Origin: Macrophomina tecta
Lineage: Eukaryota; Ascomycota; Dothideomycetes; Botryosphaeriales; Botryosphaeriaceae
Length of the DNA stretch: 64,000 nt
Assembly (NCBI GenBank): GCA_024180945.1
Contig: JAKSGN010000006.1
Span: forward strand, 62,001-126,000
Direction: 5' to 3'
The translations under genes were made by a program, and so were the position numbers. Below are positions 33,909 through 46,100 of this stretch, in pieces; the stretch's first letter is position 1; each line of letters begins with the position of its first letter. The notes below the pieces were generated by a model. The model did not search any database, had not been told where the DNA came from, and saw only the letters and a program-made list of their open reading frames with translations.

Positions 33909-36256
33909 ATGTCTGATGTTCTGACAAATGCTTCGCGGCTGAAGCCCGAGATCCGCCTGGCTCAAGCTGTTTCGCAGTTCGAAGCGGACCTCTCGAACGA
34001 GCAAAAAATCACCTTTCGTACTCTTAAGTCCCAGTCGCTCTCATCAACCCCTAGTCCCGACGATGTCATGCGACTTACAGCCGAGATCGATCGTCGAATA
34101 CATAACAAAGCTGGCGGCCGATGTTTTGGACCTCGTTTCATAAACTTCCTACAGGGTGCCCAGCAATTCGCTGCGCTTGGGGATGTTGTAGTTGGAGGGT
34201 CACAGAACATAATCGCATGCGGCGTCTGGTCGCTGGTGCGCATGTCGTTACTCGTCAGCGCCTGGATCTCTAGTGATTACGTCCACTAATACGTTCTTAG
34301 TCAATCGTGAGCTTCTCATCCTACGTAGAAAAGTTATCTACCCTTTTCATGGACATTGGTCGCTCAGCCCCACGTTACCAAACAATGGCTCTACTCTACC
34401 CTCGGTCCAAGAGTTTACAATCACACCTCTTGGAATACTTCATCGTGGTGGTCGGTCTTTGCCATCACCTGCTGGACTTCACACAGAAATCGGCTTTCCG
34501 GAAATTCACGTCTACTCTGAGTGATTTGTACTTGAAGACTTTCCAAACAGACCTCGATCGTTGGGCGATTGCGATCAAGGAGGAGACGGATGTAATTGAA
34601 GCTCAAGAGAACTCCCGATTTAGGGCTCTATACAGCAAGCTTTCTAAGTCCGCGTCCCATCAGCAAAAGCTAGCCACGAATTTACGGGTACTCGACTTCT
34701 GCTCCAAGTACGACCATCAGACGACATGGAAACAGACCCGGAAAGTCGGAAATGCAGCTCTGTTTACACAACTTGCCGAGTACCAGAAGTGGAAAGACTG
34801 TTCAAGCTCTTACACGCTTTTGTGTACGGGTAAGCTAGGATCGGGCAAGTCTGTTCTGCTGGCCAACATCGTGGACGACCTCAACATCCACGCCGAAAAA
34901 GACAAAATCGCAGTAGCGTACTTCTTTTGCAGGTATGACATCCCTGAGAGTTTAAAAGCACGGACAATTCTTGGTTCCCTGGCACGACAGTTGCTACACA
35001 CCATATCGGACCTTACTATGGTGGCAGAAGTATGCGAAGAAACCCGCTCAATCGAGGATACCGAGAAAGTACTTGGACTACTCTTTCGTGGCTTCCCATC
35101 TGGTCACAAAGCGTACTTCGTTCTCGATGGGCTGGATGAATGCGACCATTCGGAGAGAGAAGCATTGACCCAAGAACTTCAAAAGATCCAAGAGACGCTC
35201 AAACTCCTACTCTGTATCTCATTCAGAATAGAGCCGAACAACGGACTGGAGTCAATCATCGAACGATTCGCAGCCACTCACATTGCTACGATTCCGGATG
35301 ACAACCCCGACATTGAAGCATTCATCGAAGCGGATTTGGAAAGTTGCCTGCAAAACCGAAAGCTGGTCATAGGAGATCCAACCCTAATACTAGAGATACA
35401 AGATGCTCTCTTGAAAGGATCACAAGGGATGTTCCTCTGGGTAGCCCTCCAGATCCAGTCCCTGTGTGGTATGAAAACAGATGAGGCCATCCGGGATGCT
35501 CTAGCAGATCTTCCGAAGGATCTCTCAGAGACTTTTTCCCGAATTCTGCACAAATCAGGACAATCAGGACAATCAGGAAAGTCCTATCAGACACGAATAC
35601 TGCAACTTGTCTTCGCGGCTTCCCGGCCCTTGACAGCAGATGAATTGCGAGAAGCTCTTAGCGTCATACCTGGAGATACGAATTGGACTCCCTCAAGGCT
35701 GCTGAACGATGTGTATTCGGCATTAGCTTGCTGCGGATGCCTCCTCACTGTCGACGAAGAAGAGTCTACTGTCCGATTCGTACATCACAGTGTCAAGCAA
35801 TACCTTCTCAGCGGGTTCAATAACACAAACAATACAACCTTCACGGCTGAAAAGGCACAAAGGACAATAGCGGACATCGTTGTCACTTACCTCGGTTACG
35901 GTGTTTTCGGGACCGAGCTATCGAGGACGAAAGTTCCTCAAGTCATGATACAATCAGCGCCATCTAGTGTCATTCGTGCCACTATGGGGTCTTCAAGCAC
36001 CATTCCGAGTCTTGCTATGAAACTCCTAAAGTCTAGAAAGCAGCCTGATTTTGACATAAGCAAGACCCTCGCAGAAGCGCGTAAAGCTTTCCAGCCCGGA
36101 TCTGTAGAGAAATTTCGCTTCTACTCCTACGCGAAGGCATACTGGCTGAACCACATATTCTATGTGTCGGGGCAGGACATGACCATATTCAATCTGTCGG
36201 TAAAGTTGATCAAGAGTCGGGTCCTTGAAGCGAATATGGCAGCCAAAGATTACTAG
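33909..36256 (+). CDS. NACHT STAND protein (NLR-like), N-terminal and NTPase part
   Basis: Exon 1 is 33909-34253, the intron 34254-34300 (GTCAGC donor, CTAAT branch, CTTAG end, phase 0), and exon 2 starts at 34301. The N-terminal about 170 residues resemble the helical domain found before NACHT in many fungal STAND proteins (RFINFLQGAQQFAALGDVV, then SSYVEKLSTLFMDIG). The NACHT NTPase has a P-loop GKLGSGKS at about residues 292-299 and a Walker B VLDGLDE at 389-395. A winged-helix-like region follows (RILQLVFAASRPLTADELREAL). The frame ends at TAG 36254-36256 and continues in the same frame as ankyrin repeats. NLR-like proteins are fungal non-self sensors that oligomerise on ligand binding; here the sensor array is ruined. 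Confidence 0.8.
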
Positions 36257-37333
36257 ATGCAGTGGAACTGGGCCGCTCAGAACGGAAATGAGACGATTGT
36301 GGAGCTGCTGCTCGAGATAGGCAAGGCCGACGTTGACTCGAAGGATCAGGACGGATGGACGCCGCTATGGTGGGCGGCGGAGAACGGACACGAGGTGGTA
36401 GTCAAGCTGCTACTCGAGACAGGCAAGGCCGACGTTGACTCGAAGGATTAGTTTGGACAGACGCCGCTATCGCGGGCGGTAAAAAACGGACACGAGGCGG
36501 TAGTTAAGCTACTACTCGAGATAGGCAAGGCCGACGTTAACTCGAAGGATTAGTTCGGACGGACGCCGCTATCGCGGGCGGCAAAGAACGGACACGAGGC
36601 GGTAGTTAAGCTACTGCTCGAGATAGGCAAGGCCGACGTTGACTTAAAGGATTAAGACGGATGGACGCCGCTATTATAGGCGGTAGAGAGCGGACACGAG
36701 GCGGTAGTTAAGCTGCTACTCGAGATAGGCAAGGTCGACGTTGACTCGAAGGATTAGTTCGGACAGACGCCGCTATGGTGGGCGGCAGAGAGCGGATACG
36801 AGGCGGTAGTCAAGCTACTACTCGAGATAGGCAAGGCTGACGTTAACCCGAAGAATTAGTTCGGACGGACGCCGCTATCGCGGGCGGCGAAGAACGGACA
36901 TACGGCGGTAGTCAAGCTGCTGCTCAAGATAGGCAAGGTCGACGTTGACCCGAAGGATTAGTTCGGACGGACGCCGCTATAGTAGGCGGCAAAGAACGGA
37001 CACGAGGCGGTAGTTAAGCTACTACTCGAGACAAGCAAGGCCGACGTTAACTCGAAGGATTAGAACGGACAGACACTACTATAGTGGGCGGTAGAGAACG
37101 GACACGAGGCGGTAGCCAAGCTACTGCTCGAGATAGGCAAGGCCGACGTTGACCCGAAGGATCGGTTCGGACGGACGCCGCTATTGTGGGCGGTAAAGAA
37201 TAGACACGAGGCGGTAGTTAAGCTGCTGCTCGAGACAGGCAAGGTCGACGTTAACCCGAAGAATTAGTTCGGACGGACGCCGCTATGGTGGGCGGCAGAG
37301 AACGGACACGCGGCGGTAGTTAAGCTACTGTAA
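36257..37333 (+). repeat. Ankyrin array, about ten 102-bp units, RIP-type stops
   Basis: The units are 102 bp (34 residues), marked by the recurring GGCAAGGCCGACGTT (encoding GKADV). Each unit reads as an ankyrin repeat (GWTPLWWAAENGHE-like). The first two units (to 36448) are open. From 36449 on, most units have TAG or TAA exactly where the first units have Gln (CAG) after the Asp of SKD, and TAG at some Trp sites. Units are still nearly identical, so they were homogenised before or despite mutation. CAG-to-TAG and TGG-to-TAG are the CpA-directed changes RIP makes in repeats. Confidence 0.85.
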
Positions 37334-37390
37334 TAGTATAGTTACCTTCCTTAGCAGCGGATATTCTCATCCGAGCTCTTCCCGGCGTAT

Positions 37391-40115
37391 CAGACATCCC
37401 AATAATAAATAAATACATAATATTGACATATTCTTATGTATTCATTGGCAGATCCTAATATTATTATCGATTGCTAAGCTTATCAATAATTATTAATATA
37501 AAACTGAAGCGCCATGCATGTCGTCGTTGCCGCCAGCAATATCCATGACCTTACCATCTACTGCCACGTAGACTTTGCGGACCAAGTCATTCTTCACCCA
37601 GTTGCTCAGGCATTGAAGCTTCTCGATAGTATCAGGCGAGAGCCGTGCCCTGTCCCAAGAAATTGTCCGCCTTGCGCAAGAGAATACCCGTTCCGGATCG
37701 TCGGACATCGCCGGCACACTTAGTATGTCAATGGCCAATTGGTGTAAACGTGGATACTCAATCCTCTGTTCTTCTCGACACCACCATTCAAGCGGTGTTT
37801 TGGTCGTCATAGGTCTTGGCGGAGAATTGACGAATTTTTCGAATTCATCCTCATCTCCGGGTTCATCCAAGACACTCATTGACTGCTTGATACGCTCGTA
37901 CGGTGTTACTTCCCGTCGTTCGTCGTTCAGCCGAGCCGCGGACTCCGACGGGGGTGGCCGGTCCTTGTACTTCGCCCAATGCTGCCGTGCACCAGCAATA
38001 GCGGTCTGCCTCCATTCCTCTGCCCAGTGGCGGTCAAGGTACCTCCGGCGCTTTTCTGGATGGAGCAATAATGCCGTGGCATATATTGGGTTTCTGTCAC
38101 TCTCTTCATAATACTTCGAGAGAACCCACCAACCCATGTGAATGGAATGAACCATACGCGCGTTGCTGGCGTATTTGCCCTGCTTTAACATCAGTCCAGG
38201 TCTGGTAATCGATCGAGCCGTCCATGGCTTACCTTGGCATTCTCAAACTGCATGAAAAGAATATCCATATTCTCTAGCACCTGATCTATTGATGCCCACT
38301 CCATTTGCTGCTCCAAGGTCGCTTGGTAAAACGGCTGCAAGAACTCGTGAGTCATTTTGAGTACTTGCCAATCATCATGTGTGAGGATGTCGTCTTCCAG
38401 CTCGTTGTGGTATTGGTTGAGGAATATTGACAATGGACCCTCTTGGCTGATAGCCGCATCAAGCAACTTGAACCATGAGTTCCAACGGGTGATATTGTCA
38501 ATTCCAAGCGCCTTTTCTGCAATGTCATCCCATGCATCGTTGCGCACTGTGGAATTACGGATGAACACCGCAATGTTGTGGAGTTTACCCATTGGGCCGA
38601 TGCTCCGCCAGCCGGCAGTGTCATGGCGTTTCTTGCGCCTGTCGTGACTCTTGTGACAAGTGTTCGACTGAATTTGGTCGTGTAACGCGTCCGCAACTGT
38701 TACATCATTTACCTCGTGTTGCGCCTGCGCAATTGCGGCCTGCAGAGCGTCCTCACTAGTTGCAAAGAGAAAGGCTTGAAGGGACAAGTTAATGATGTGG
38801 CCGGCACACCGCGTTCGAGAGGACACTGGGTCAAGTGTAAGGCCGTACTCTTGCGACAGCTCAACAGCAAGTTGGCGGAGACAGGTGTCATTCTTTGCGT
38901 CATTGTCCCCAGTGAAGTAGCCGATTCGGGGCGCTAAGTGGTACTGTCGGATAATCGTCATCAAGTGAGGTGCCATAGCCGTGCCGGCGTGAGAGCGGCG
39001 GAGGTTTGGTAGCCCTAGCAATGCTTTCCGAGGTTTGTAGGCCTCGTCAACCCATTGGGCGTGAACAGCGATATAGGCCTTCCGCTGAGGAGAAGACCAT
39101 ACGTCCATAGCAATGTGTACGAGGCTCCGGGCACGTTCTAGCCATTCCTTTACGGATTGTTGATGCGCATCGTAGGCCCTATCCAAGTCCGCCGCAACTG
39201 TGCTACCGGAATCAGTTAGGAACTCTTCAACGGCAGGGTTTATCGCGGCCAGAAGTGCCTGGTATTCCGGCCAGGTTACGAAGTTGAGCGGTAAATGTTT
39301 ATGTGCGGATAGCAACATCTGTGCCTCTCGAAAGGCATCGACATTGATTACACTCCGTAGAGTGTTCATCTCATTCTCCCTGACTTGCTGCAGCCGCTTG
39401 CCGGTTGTTCTTGCGAAGGCATTTTCGATGGCTAGTTGGCGCCTGTTTTGAGATTTTGAATCCTCTCGAACAAGTATGTGATGAGCCTTCTCGAGATGAT
39501 AGCGTGCGTTGCCAGATATGTGGGTTGACCAGGATGGATTGCGACAACGCGTGCAGTAGTGAAGTAATTTCCCGCTCATAGTACGTGGCTCGTCGCCTTG
39601 AGCTTCTCGAAAGTGATCCCATGTTGATGTGGCTCTCAGTTTCCGTCTCTTGACCGTATGCTGAGCTGACGATGCCTCGGGTTCTGACAGTGTGCTGGCA
39701 ACTTGTGAGGCACTGTCAGAGGGTACCACGGAGGAAGAACTTGACGGGGCATTGGATTGGGGCAGTGAGGATATGTTGACGTCCATTGTCGTGTGTAGAG
39801 ATATGTCGCTGATGTATTACGAACTGCGTACTTGCAACGTGACGGGTATGGCGAGGCAGCAGTTTCGGTTGCTAGGAGTTACAAACATTGGAGTTCACCT
39901 CCTATCTAGAGGCCTGATAAGCAGTAATATGCGTACAAGACTGCAATTTAATCTGAAACACTCTGGGGGAATTGGCGCTGGAAAATAGTGGGCCTATATT
40001 ATTAATAGTTAACAATATATATTTATTGGCAGCGTCTATATTATTATCCTTATGGAAAAGCTTAACAATAAATATGCCCTTAATAATAAATATATATTTA
40101 TTACTGGGATGTCTG
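37391..40115 (-). mobile_element. hAT-1 copy A, 2725 bp, flanks do not match
   Basis: Complete element with inverted ends CAGACATCCCA(A/G)TAATAAATA, identical in length to copy B at 60406-63130 and differing at only a few bases seen by eye. Left flank CGGCGTAT (37383-37390) and right flank CTCCTCAC (40116-40123) are different, so there is no target duplication. The left flank belongs to the ankyrin-array side and the right flank to the PKS gene. The copy therefore marks a recombination breakpoint or an assembly join. The transposase is on the minus strand, the same direction as the PKS, whose frame reads into the element and stops at 39902. Confidence 0.92.
37493..39786 (-). CDS. hAT-1 transposase, copy A, 746 aa
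   Basis: Exon 1 is 39786-38233, intron 38232-38180 (GTAAGC donor, CTGAT branch, CAG acceptor, phase 0), exon 2 38179-37493. It has a BED-type zinc finger (HYCTRCRNPSW, then HLEKAHH), the hAT catalytic core (HIAMDVWSSPQRK, AGHIINLSLQAFLF, ITRWNSWFKLL) and the C-terminal dimerisation motif (VPAMSDDPERVFSCARR). There are no internal stops, so it is probably functional. It matches copy B except for a few substitutions. Confidence 0.88.
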
Positions 40116-43100
40116 CTCCTCACCGAACCCCCGGCGCTACCAGCTTTAGCCGCATCATCATCCTCGCCCGGAGTCGCCGTGATCATAGTGGTAGGAACGT
40201 CAGCGGTGGAGGCCGGAATGGTGGCTCCCGCACGACCAGCACCGCCGGAACTTTGAAAGCGCACCTGGAAGGTGGTACGGCTGCGGCTTCCTTGGTGCGG
40301 AAACGACAGCACAGGGGCAGGTGATTTGTCGGAAGAGGGCACGGTCGCTGGAGATGCATACGCATGGGCAGCTTCGGTGTGGATCTCCGCGGAGCGTGGA
40401 GTAGCTTTGGAACTGATCTGGGCGCGGAGCGGATGGTGGGAGCGGGCCGGCGGCTCAACAAGCGTAGCGGCGTATTGGTGTGGATCACGAAGAGCGCGCA
40501 GGGCTGGCGATGGTTCGCCCGGCAGGCTCGTCTGCTGTGGCCGTCCACTTCCTGGCGCCGCCGTCACGACGGCGTGCGCATTCGTGCCGCCGAACCCGAA
40601 CGCACTGACACCTGCTGCTAGTAGGGGTGCGATAGTCTTGTCATGGAGGGCAGGAGCTAGACGCTGGGCGCGGGTGGGGAGGACAAAGCTGAAGTCATTG
40701 CTATCGACGATCGCCGGGTTGAGGCGGCGGAAGTTGACATTTGGAGGAAGGAGGCCGCCGTGGTTGAGGACAAGAACAGCCTTGATGAAGCTTGCCATGC
40801 CGGCCGCTGCTTCAAGGTGGCCAATCTGTCCCTTTATGGCGCCCAGAGCCAAGGGGTGCTCTCGGTGCTGCTGTGAAAATGGCCCGAAGACGCTCTTGAG
40901 TGCGTTGAATTCGATCGGGTCGCCCAAGCTGGTGCCCGTGCCGTGAGTTTCGACGTAGGCAACATCCCTGGGTTGCAGGGCAGCATCGGCTAACGCTTCG
41001 CGGATGACTTCCACTTGCGAGGGCCCGCTCGGAGCAGTCAGACTGGCTGATCGGCCGTCCTGGTTAATGGCTGCGCCCTTCAGGACCGCCAGGGGTGATG
41101 TGAGCGAATTCCGAGCCTTTGTGAGGACGACGGCGCCGCAGCCTTCACCACGGCCGTAGCCATCTGCGGAGGCATCGAAGGGCTTTGAGCGGTTGTCCGA
41201 CGGCGAGACCATCTTGGAGCGCGATACTTGCTCGAAGGTGGCCGGATGGAGGTGGACCTGAACGCCGCAGACGACGGCTGCCTCGCACTCGCCGTACCTG
41301 ATAGCCTGGCGCGCCAGGTGCAGCGCAACGAGACTGGACGAACAGGCTGTGTCCACGACCATGCTGGGCCCGCGCAGCCCAAAGCAGTACGACACCCGAT
41401 TCGCGAGCAGCGAGGCTGCCGAGCCCGCACCCGTGAGAGCGTTCTTGAAGCCCAGCGCCTTGCTCCACTCACTAGGGCCCGCACCCACAAAGACGCCAAT
41501 GCGCTTTCCATCCAACTCGTCCCGCTCAAAGCCTGCACGGTGGAGTGCTTGCCAGCACGTGCGCAGCACGAGCCGCTGCGCTGGATCCGTGGCTTCACTC
41601 TCGCGCCGCGACATGCCGAAGAAGGCGTGGTCGAAGCTGAAGACTTGGTCGTAAGACAGCATCGCCGCTTCTTTAATTGTCACTGCCGCTTCGCCTTCGG
41701 TGCGAAGCAGCTGTCTGTTGTACTGCTCAATGTCAAGTCGATCCGCGCTGATAGGGCCAACCATGTCCTTGCCGGACACGAGCACGTCCCAGAAGGCTTC
41801 GATGCCGTCAGCTCCTGGGAAGACACAGTCCATGCTAGCGACGACGATATCATCGCCCTGGGTAGCGCTTGCTCCGGGAGCTGCTGTTTCGCTGACTGTT
41901 CTGGACGCTTCTTGCAGAGGGCGAGACACGGCGGCCGTCTTTGTCTGCAAAAAGGCTGCTAGTTTGCTAAGGTTAGGGTAGTCGAAGGCGACTGACGTGG
42001 GTAGAGTGCACCCTAAGCGGTCCTCGAGCACGTGGCGGAAGGAGACAGAAGTAAGTGAGTCCAGGCCAGCATCGAAGAACGGCGTAGAGTCGCTGTCAAG
42101 GCTTCTGCCTGTCACCTCCTCGAATGCGGAGCGAATGATTGCAGGCGCCGGGAAAGCTCCAGTAATTGAGCTTTCGGGTGGTTGAGCACCAGTTATTCCT
42201 TGTCTTTCGGTGTCTGGCAGCACTGTCTCCGATGATGGCGCAACCGGCTTCCTGACACCCTGGCGAGACAGCCATACTGCAGTAAGACGATCGTCTATGA
42301 GGCTTACGACTCCAGACGCACTCTGGGTAGCCTGTATTATGGCGCGCTTAAACGTCTCCAACGGCATCATCCCTTCTTGTTCTGCCCCGCTGGCCGAGGC
42401 CCGAGCAGCGAAGCCGACAGATGCCACCGCGTCGATCTGGAGAGACACATAACGCGTGCATGATTGACGATGGCGGCGTTGCTGCTGCTCTTCTTCCAGT
42501 AGCACGGCATCCATGGCCGCGTTGGCTGCGGCGTACTCAGCTTGATGCCGCAGCCCTAACAGTGCCGACGTTGAGGAGAATCCAATGATGAAACCAGTGT
42601 CCCTGCTGCGAAGTGCTCCCAGTAGTGCCCTCAGGCCATCTACTTTTACACTGCGATGGCGCTCGAAGGAAGCCCTGTTAAATCCTTTGGTCTCTGCACC
42701 CTCGCCACTTGAAAGCTGGCCTGCAGCATGGAAAGCGCCCGCAATGGAGCCCCAGCGTGATTGAAGGCGGCGGACAACATCAGTAACTTGCCCTTGGTCC
42801 GTCACATCTGCCTGGTGAATCGAGACTCTGCCTGGCTCGTCGAGCAGGAGCCTGGAAAGCCGCTCAGTAGAACCCTTCGTAGCTCGTCCCGAGCGGGAAA
42901 GTAGCGCCACGTGCGCTGCGCCTGCCTCGAGAAGCGCTTCAGCGGTGGCGAGACCGAGGCCACCTGTCCCGCCTGTGATGATGAAAGTGTTCTGCATCAA
43001 TGTGGTGGCGTTGACTGCCGGCTGCTGTAAGTTAGATGTTGGAGCGGCGGGGACCAAGCAAGGAAGGCAGAGATGGCCGCTATCCGCGACGTGGACTTCT

Positions 43101-46100
43101 GGCGCCAGGCCCACGGGTAGTCGATGCACCACGCTCTCTAGTTGCTTGTCGCCGCTAGCGATGCTGATACTGCAGCTTGGCTGCTCCAGGCGGAATGTTT
43201 GGATAAGAGCCCGGATGGCAGGCGCCAGGTGGCCACGTCCGCTGCAAAGCACCCAAAGATGGCGGCTACCTGCCTTAGCCACCCACTTTTCAAGAAACGC
43301 TGCAGTGTTGACAAGGTCGGTAGCCGAATAGTATGCAACGTCGTTTGCGTCCACCTGGTCAGTCTGCAGCTGGTTGATGGTTGTGGAAGTGATACCGCTA
43401 GAATTGCTAAAGCCGCTAGAGGACTCCATGACGTGCCAAGCACGCTTTGGCGTGGCCTGAGAGAGTTGGTCTATGGCTAAGACGGGGCGTTGGTCAAGCT
43501 TTGTGAGACTGATTGTGGCGCGATTGGAGGATGCTAGGGCGAGACGGAGGCCATAGAGATGCAGGCCACTCTTGCTCTCCTCGCCGATGGCTAGGATATC
43601 TAAGCAGAGCTCACCTTGCTCGGCGCCATCCCCTGCGGTTGTTCGGACGGAAACATCAACCGTAAACTTGGATGATCCGGGCACGGTCAAGAGAGAGTCG
43701 AAGCCCAAGATCAGGGGATCGAGATTCTCCGAGCCTCTGAGAATCATGACGACGTTGCAAGCGGCTTGAATGATGTTTGAATGACTTGGGCAGATGTAGA
43801 GCTGTTCTTTGGGCCTGGTAAATGTGAAGTGAACACGACTCGCGTTTTGATCGTGTTTCACGCCATCTACGCCCAGAGAGAAGGAGGCGGAAGCACGGTG
43901 CGAGTCCAATAATTTGGTCTGCATATCGGGTTGGCTCGGGATAGCTGCAGCCGTGGTGGCCAAGCTCGAAGTTGCCAAAATGACGGACGACGTGCCGAAT
44001 CTAGAATGCACGGCAAGCAAGCCGTCGGTCATAGTCTCAGCCACAAGGCCGCTACGATGATTTGGACTGATGTCATGAGGAGCTCTCAGTACACCTGCTT
44101 GGAGGGATATAGCGCCCTTGGTAAGTCCATTCGGCTGAACAAGTGCGAGCATGAGCTCGAGGGCGAGGAGCATTGGTTGAGGGCGGCTGACACTGCAGAA
44201 CTTCTCCGCCAGGAATGTTGCTGAGATGCCGTGGCAGAACGAGGCCAAGGACCGGCCATCATCGTCCTGTATCAGCTGGACACCAGCAGCGGAATGCACC
44301 GAAGTCAGTGGAAACCAGGTGCGGTCGAGCCTGGGCTGAGGCAGCGCTGAGATCTTGGCCATGGGCGGTGATGCCGCATCGGGCCGCCGAAGGACTGCAT
44401 GGCAGTTGACACCGGAGAAGCCGAATGATGACACGCCAGCAAATGTGGCCGGATTTTCCAGCGACTTCCATGTTTTCGGAAGCTCCAGGCGCGAGCGTTC
44501 TAGACGCAGATGTTCGTTTGTGCGGCTGATGTGCAGGAGTGGTGGTACATTCCCGTGTTTGAGGACCAAAACGGCCTTGAGCAGACCAACCAGACCGGCA
44601 GCGCTTTCTGCATGCCCGACGGCCGCTTTGGCAGCACCAACAAAAAGTGGACTCCGTCGTGGGGAAGAGTGCTCATCGAAGACATTTTGGAGAGCACTGA
44701 CCTCAATAGGATCGCCAAGCTTGGTTCCGGTGCCATGGCATTCGACATATCCCACTTGAGCGGGGTCGACGCCAGCGTCACAAAGGGCAGCCCGGATCAC
44801 GGACTCCTGTGCAGATGCGCTGGGGGAGGTGAGGTTTGCGCCACTGCGGCCATTGTGGTTGGATTGCACGCCACTAACGACAGCGTGCACCTCGCCAGCG
44901 GCCTCCTCGAGGCGCTGCAACACCACGGCCACCGCGCCCTCGCCACGCACGAAACCGTCCGCCTTGTTATCGAACGGAGCGCAGACACCCCGGCGCGAGA
45001 GCATGCCCGCAGCGCATTCGGCTACGTAGGTGCGTGTGGAGGAGATGACGTTGACGCCGGCCACTAAAGCATGGTCAACCTTACGTTGACGCAACGCCTC
45101 GACGGCCATTTCCAGCGCCACAAGGCTTGAGGAGCAGGCTGTGTCGATGGTGATTGAAGGCCCCTGCAGACCGAAAACGTGCGAGAGGCGGCTTGACAGC
45201 AGCGAAGGAGCGGCTGATGCAGCACCGTGAGCCTCTCCGCCGTGCTGCGACGATCTGAACGCGGCGTCAAAATTCATGGCGCCGACATAGACGCCTGTGC
45301 GGGACCCGATAAGCGTATCACGGTCCAGCCCAGCGTCGGCAAAAGCGCGCAGTGAGACCTCAAGGAGCACGCGTTGCTGAGGGTCCATGGAAGCCGCCTC
45401 AAATGCGGGGAGTCCGAAGGCGGCATGGTCGAACATATCGGCATCCCGGATGAAGGCACCAGTGTCTGTGTATGCAGAAGCCCGGCTCTTGCCCGAGTGA
45501 TCGAGCACAGCGGCTATGTCGCAGCGGTCGGCCGGTACACGGCTGAAAGCGGTGGAAGGGTCTTTGGACAAAAGGTCCCAGAACTCCTGTGGCGAGTCAG
45601 CCTGTGGCAGACGGCACGCAAGGCCCACGATGGCCAGCTCGCGTTGTTGGCGTCCGGTGGGTACAGCGGCCGGGGCGTTTGGACTTGCTGATACCGGCTT
45701 CACAGGCAGAGGATCGAGGGCTTGAGTTGGTTCTCCTGTGGTCGCTGGAACATGCTTTGTGAGATACTTCAACAGTGCAGATTTGGTGGGATGCTCAAAG
45801 AGCAGCGTGGCCGGTGAGCGAAGCCCCGCGATCTTCTTCTGCAGCTTGTTGCGGAAGTCAATGGCACCAAGCGAGTCCACTCCCGCATCCACAAGGGACT
45901 CGTTCGGCTCTACGCTTCGTCCCAGCACGTCCTCAACGGTCTCCTCGAGGATTTGCGTTAGCGTCGATGTGAGCCGGCTGGGCTGACGGGACGGACCGGC
46001 CCGCGTCTCAGCGCCCTGGGTTGGACCGTCAGACTTGAGGCCGCTAGATCGTGAATCTTCGCTGGTTTGTAGATATCTAGCGGGTTTGAAGGCTGCGAAG

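Noticed and set aside
39692..39988. Frames antisense to the hAT-1 transposase ends, and the matching ones at 60533-60829
   Set aside because: They lie in transposon ends and antisense coding sequence, identical in both copies, with no sign of being genes.
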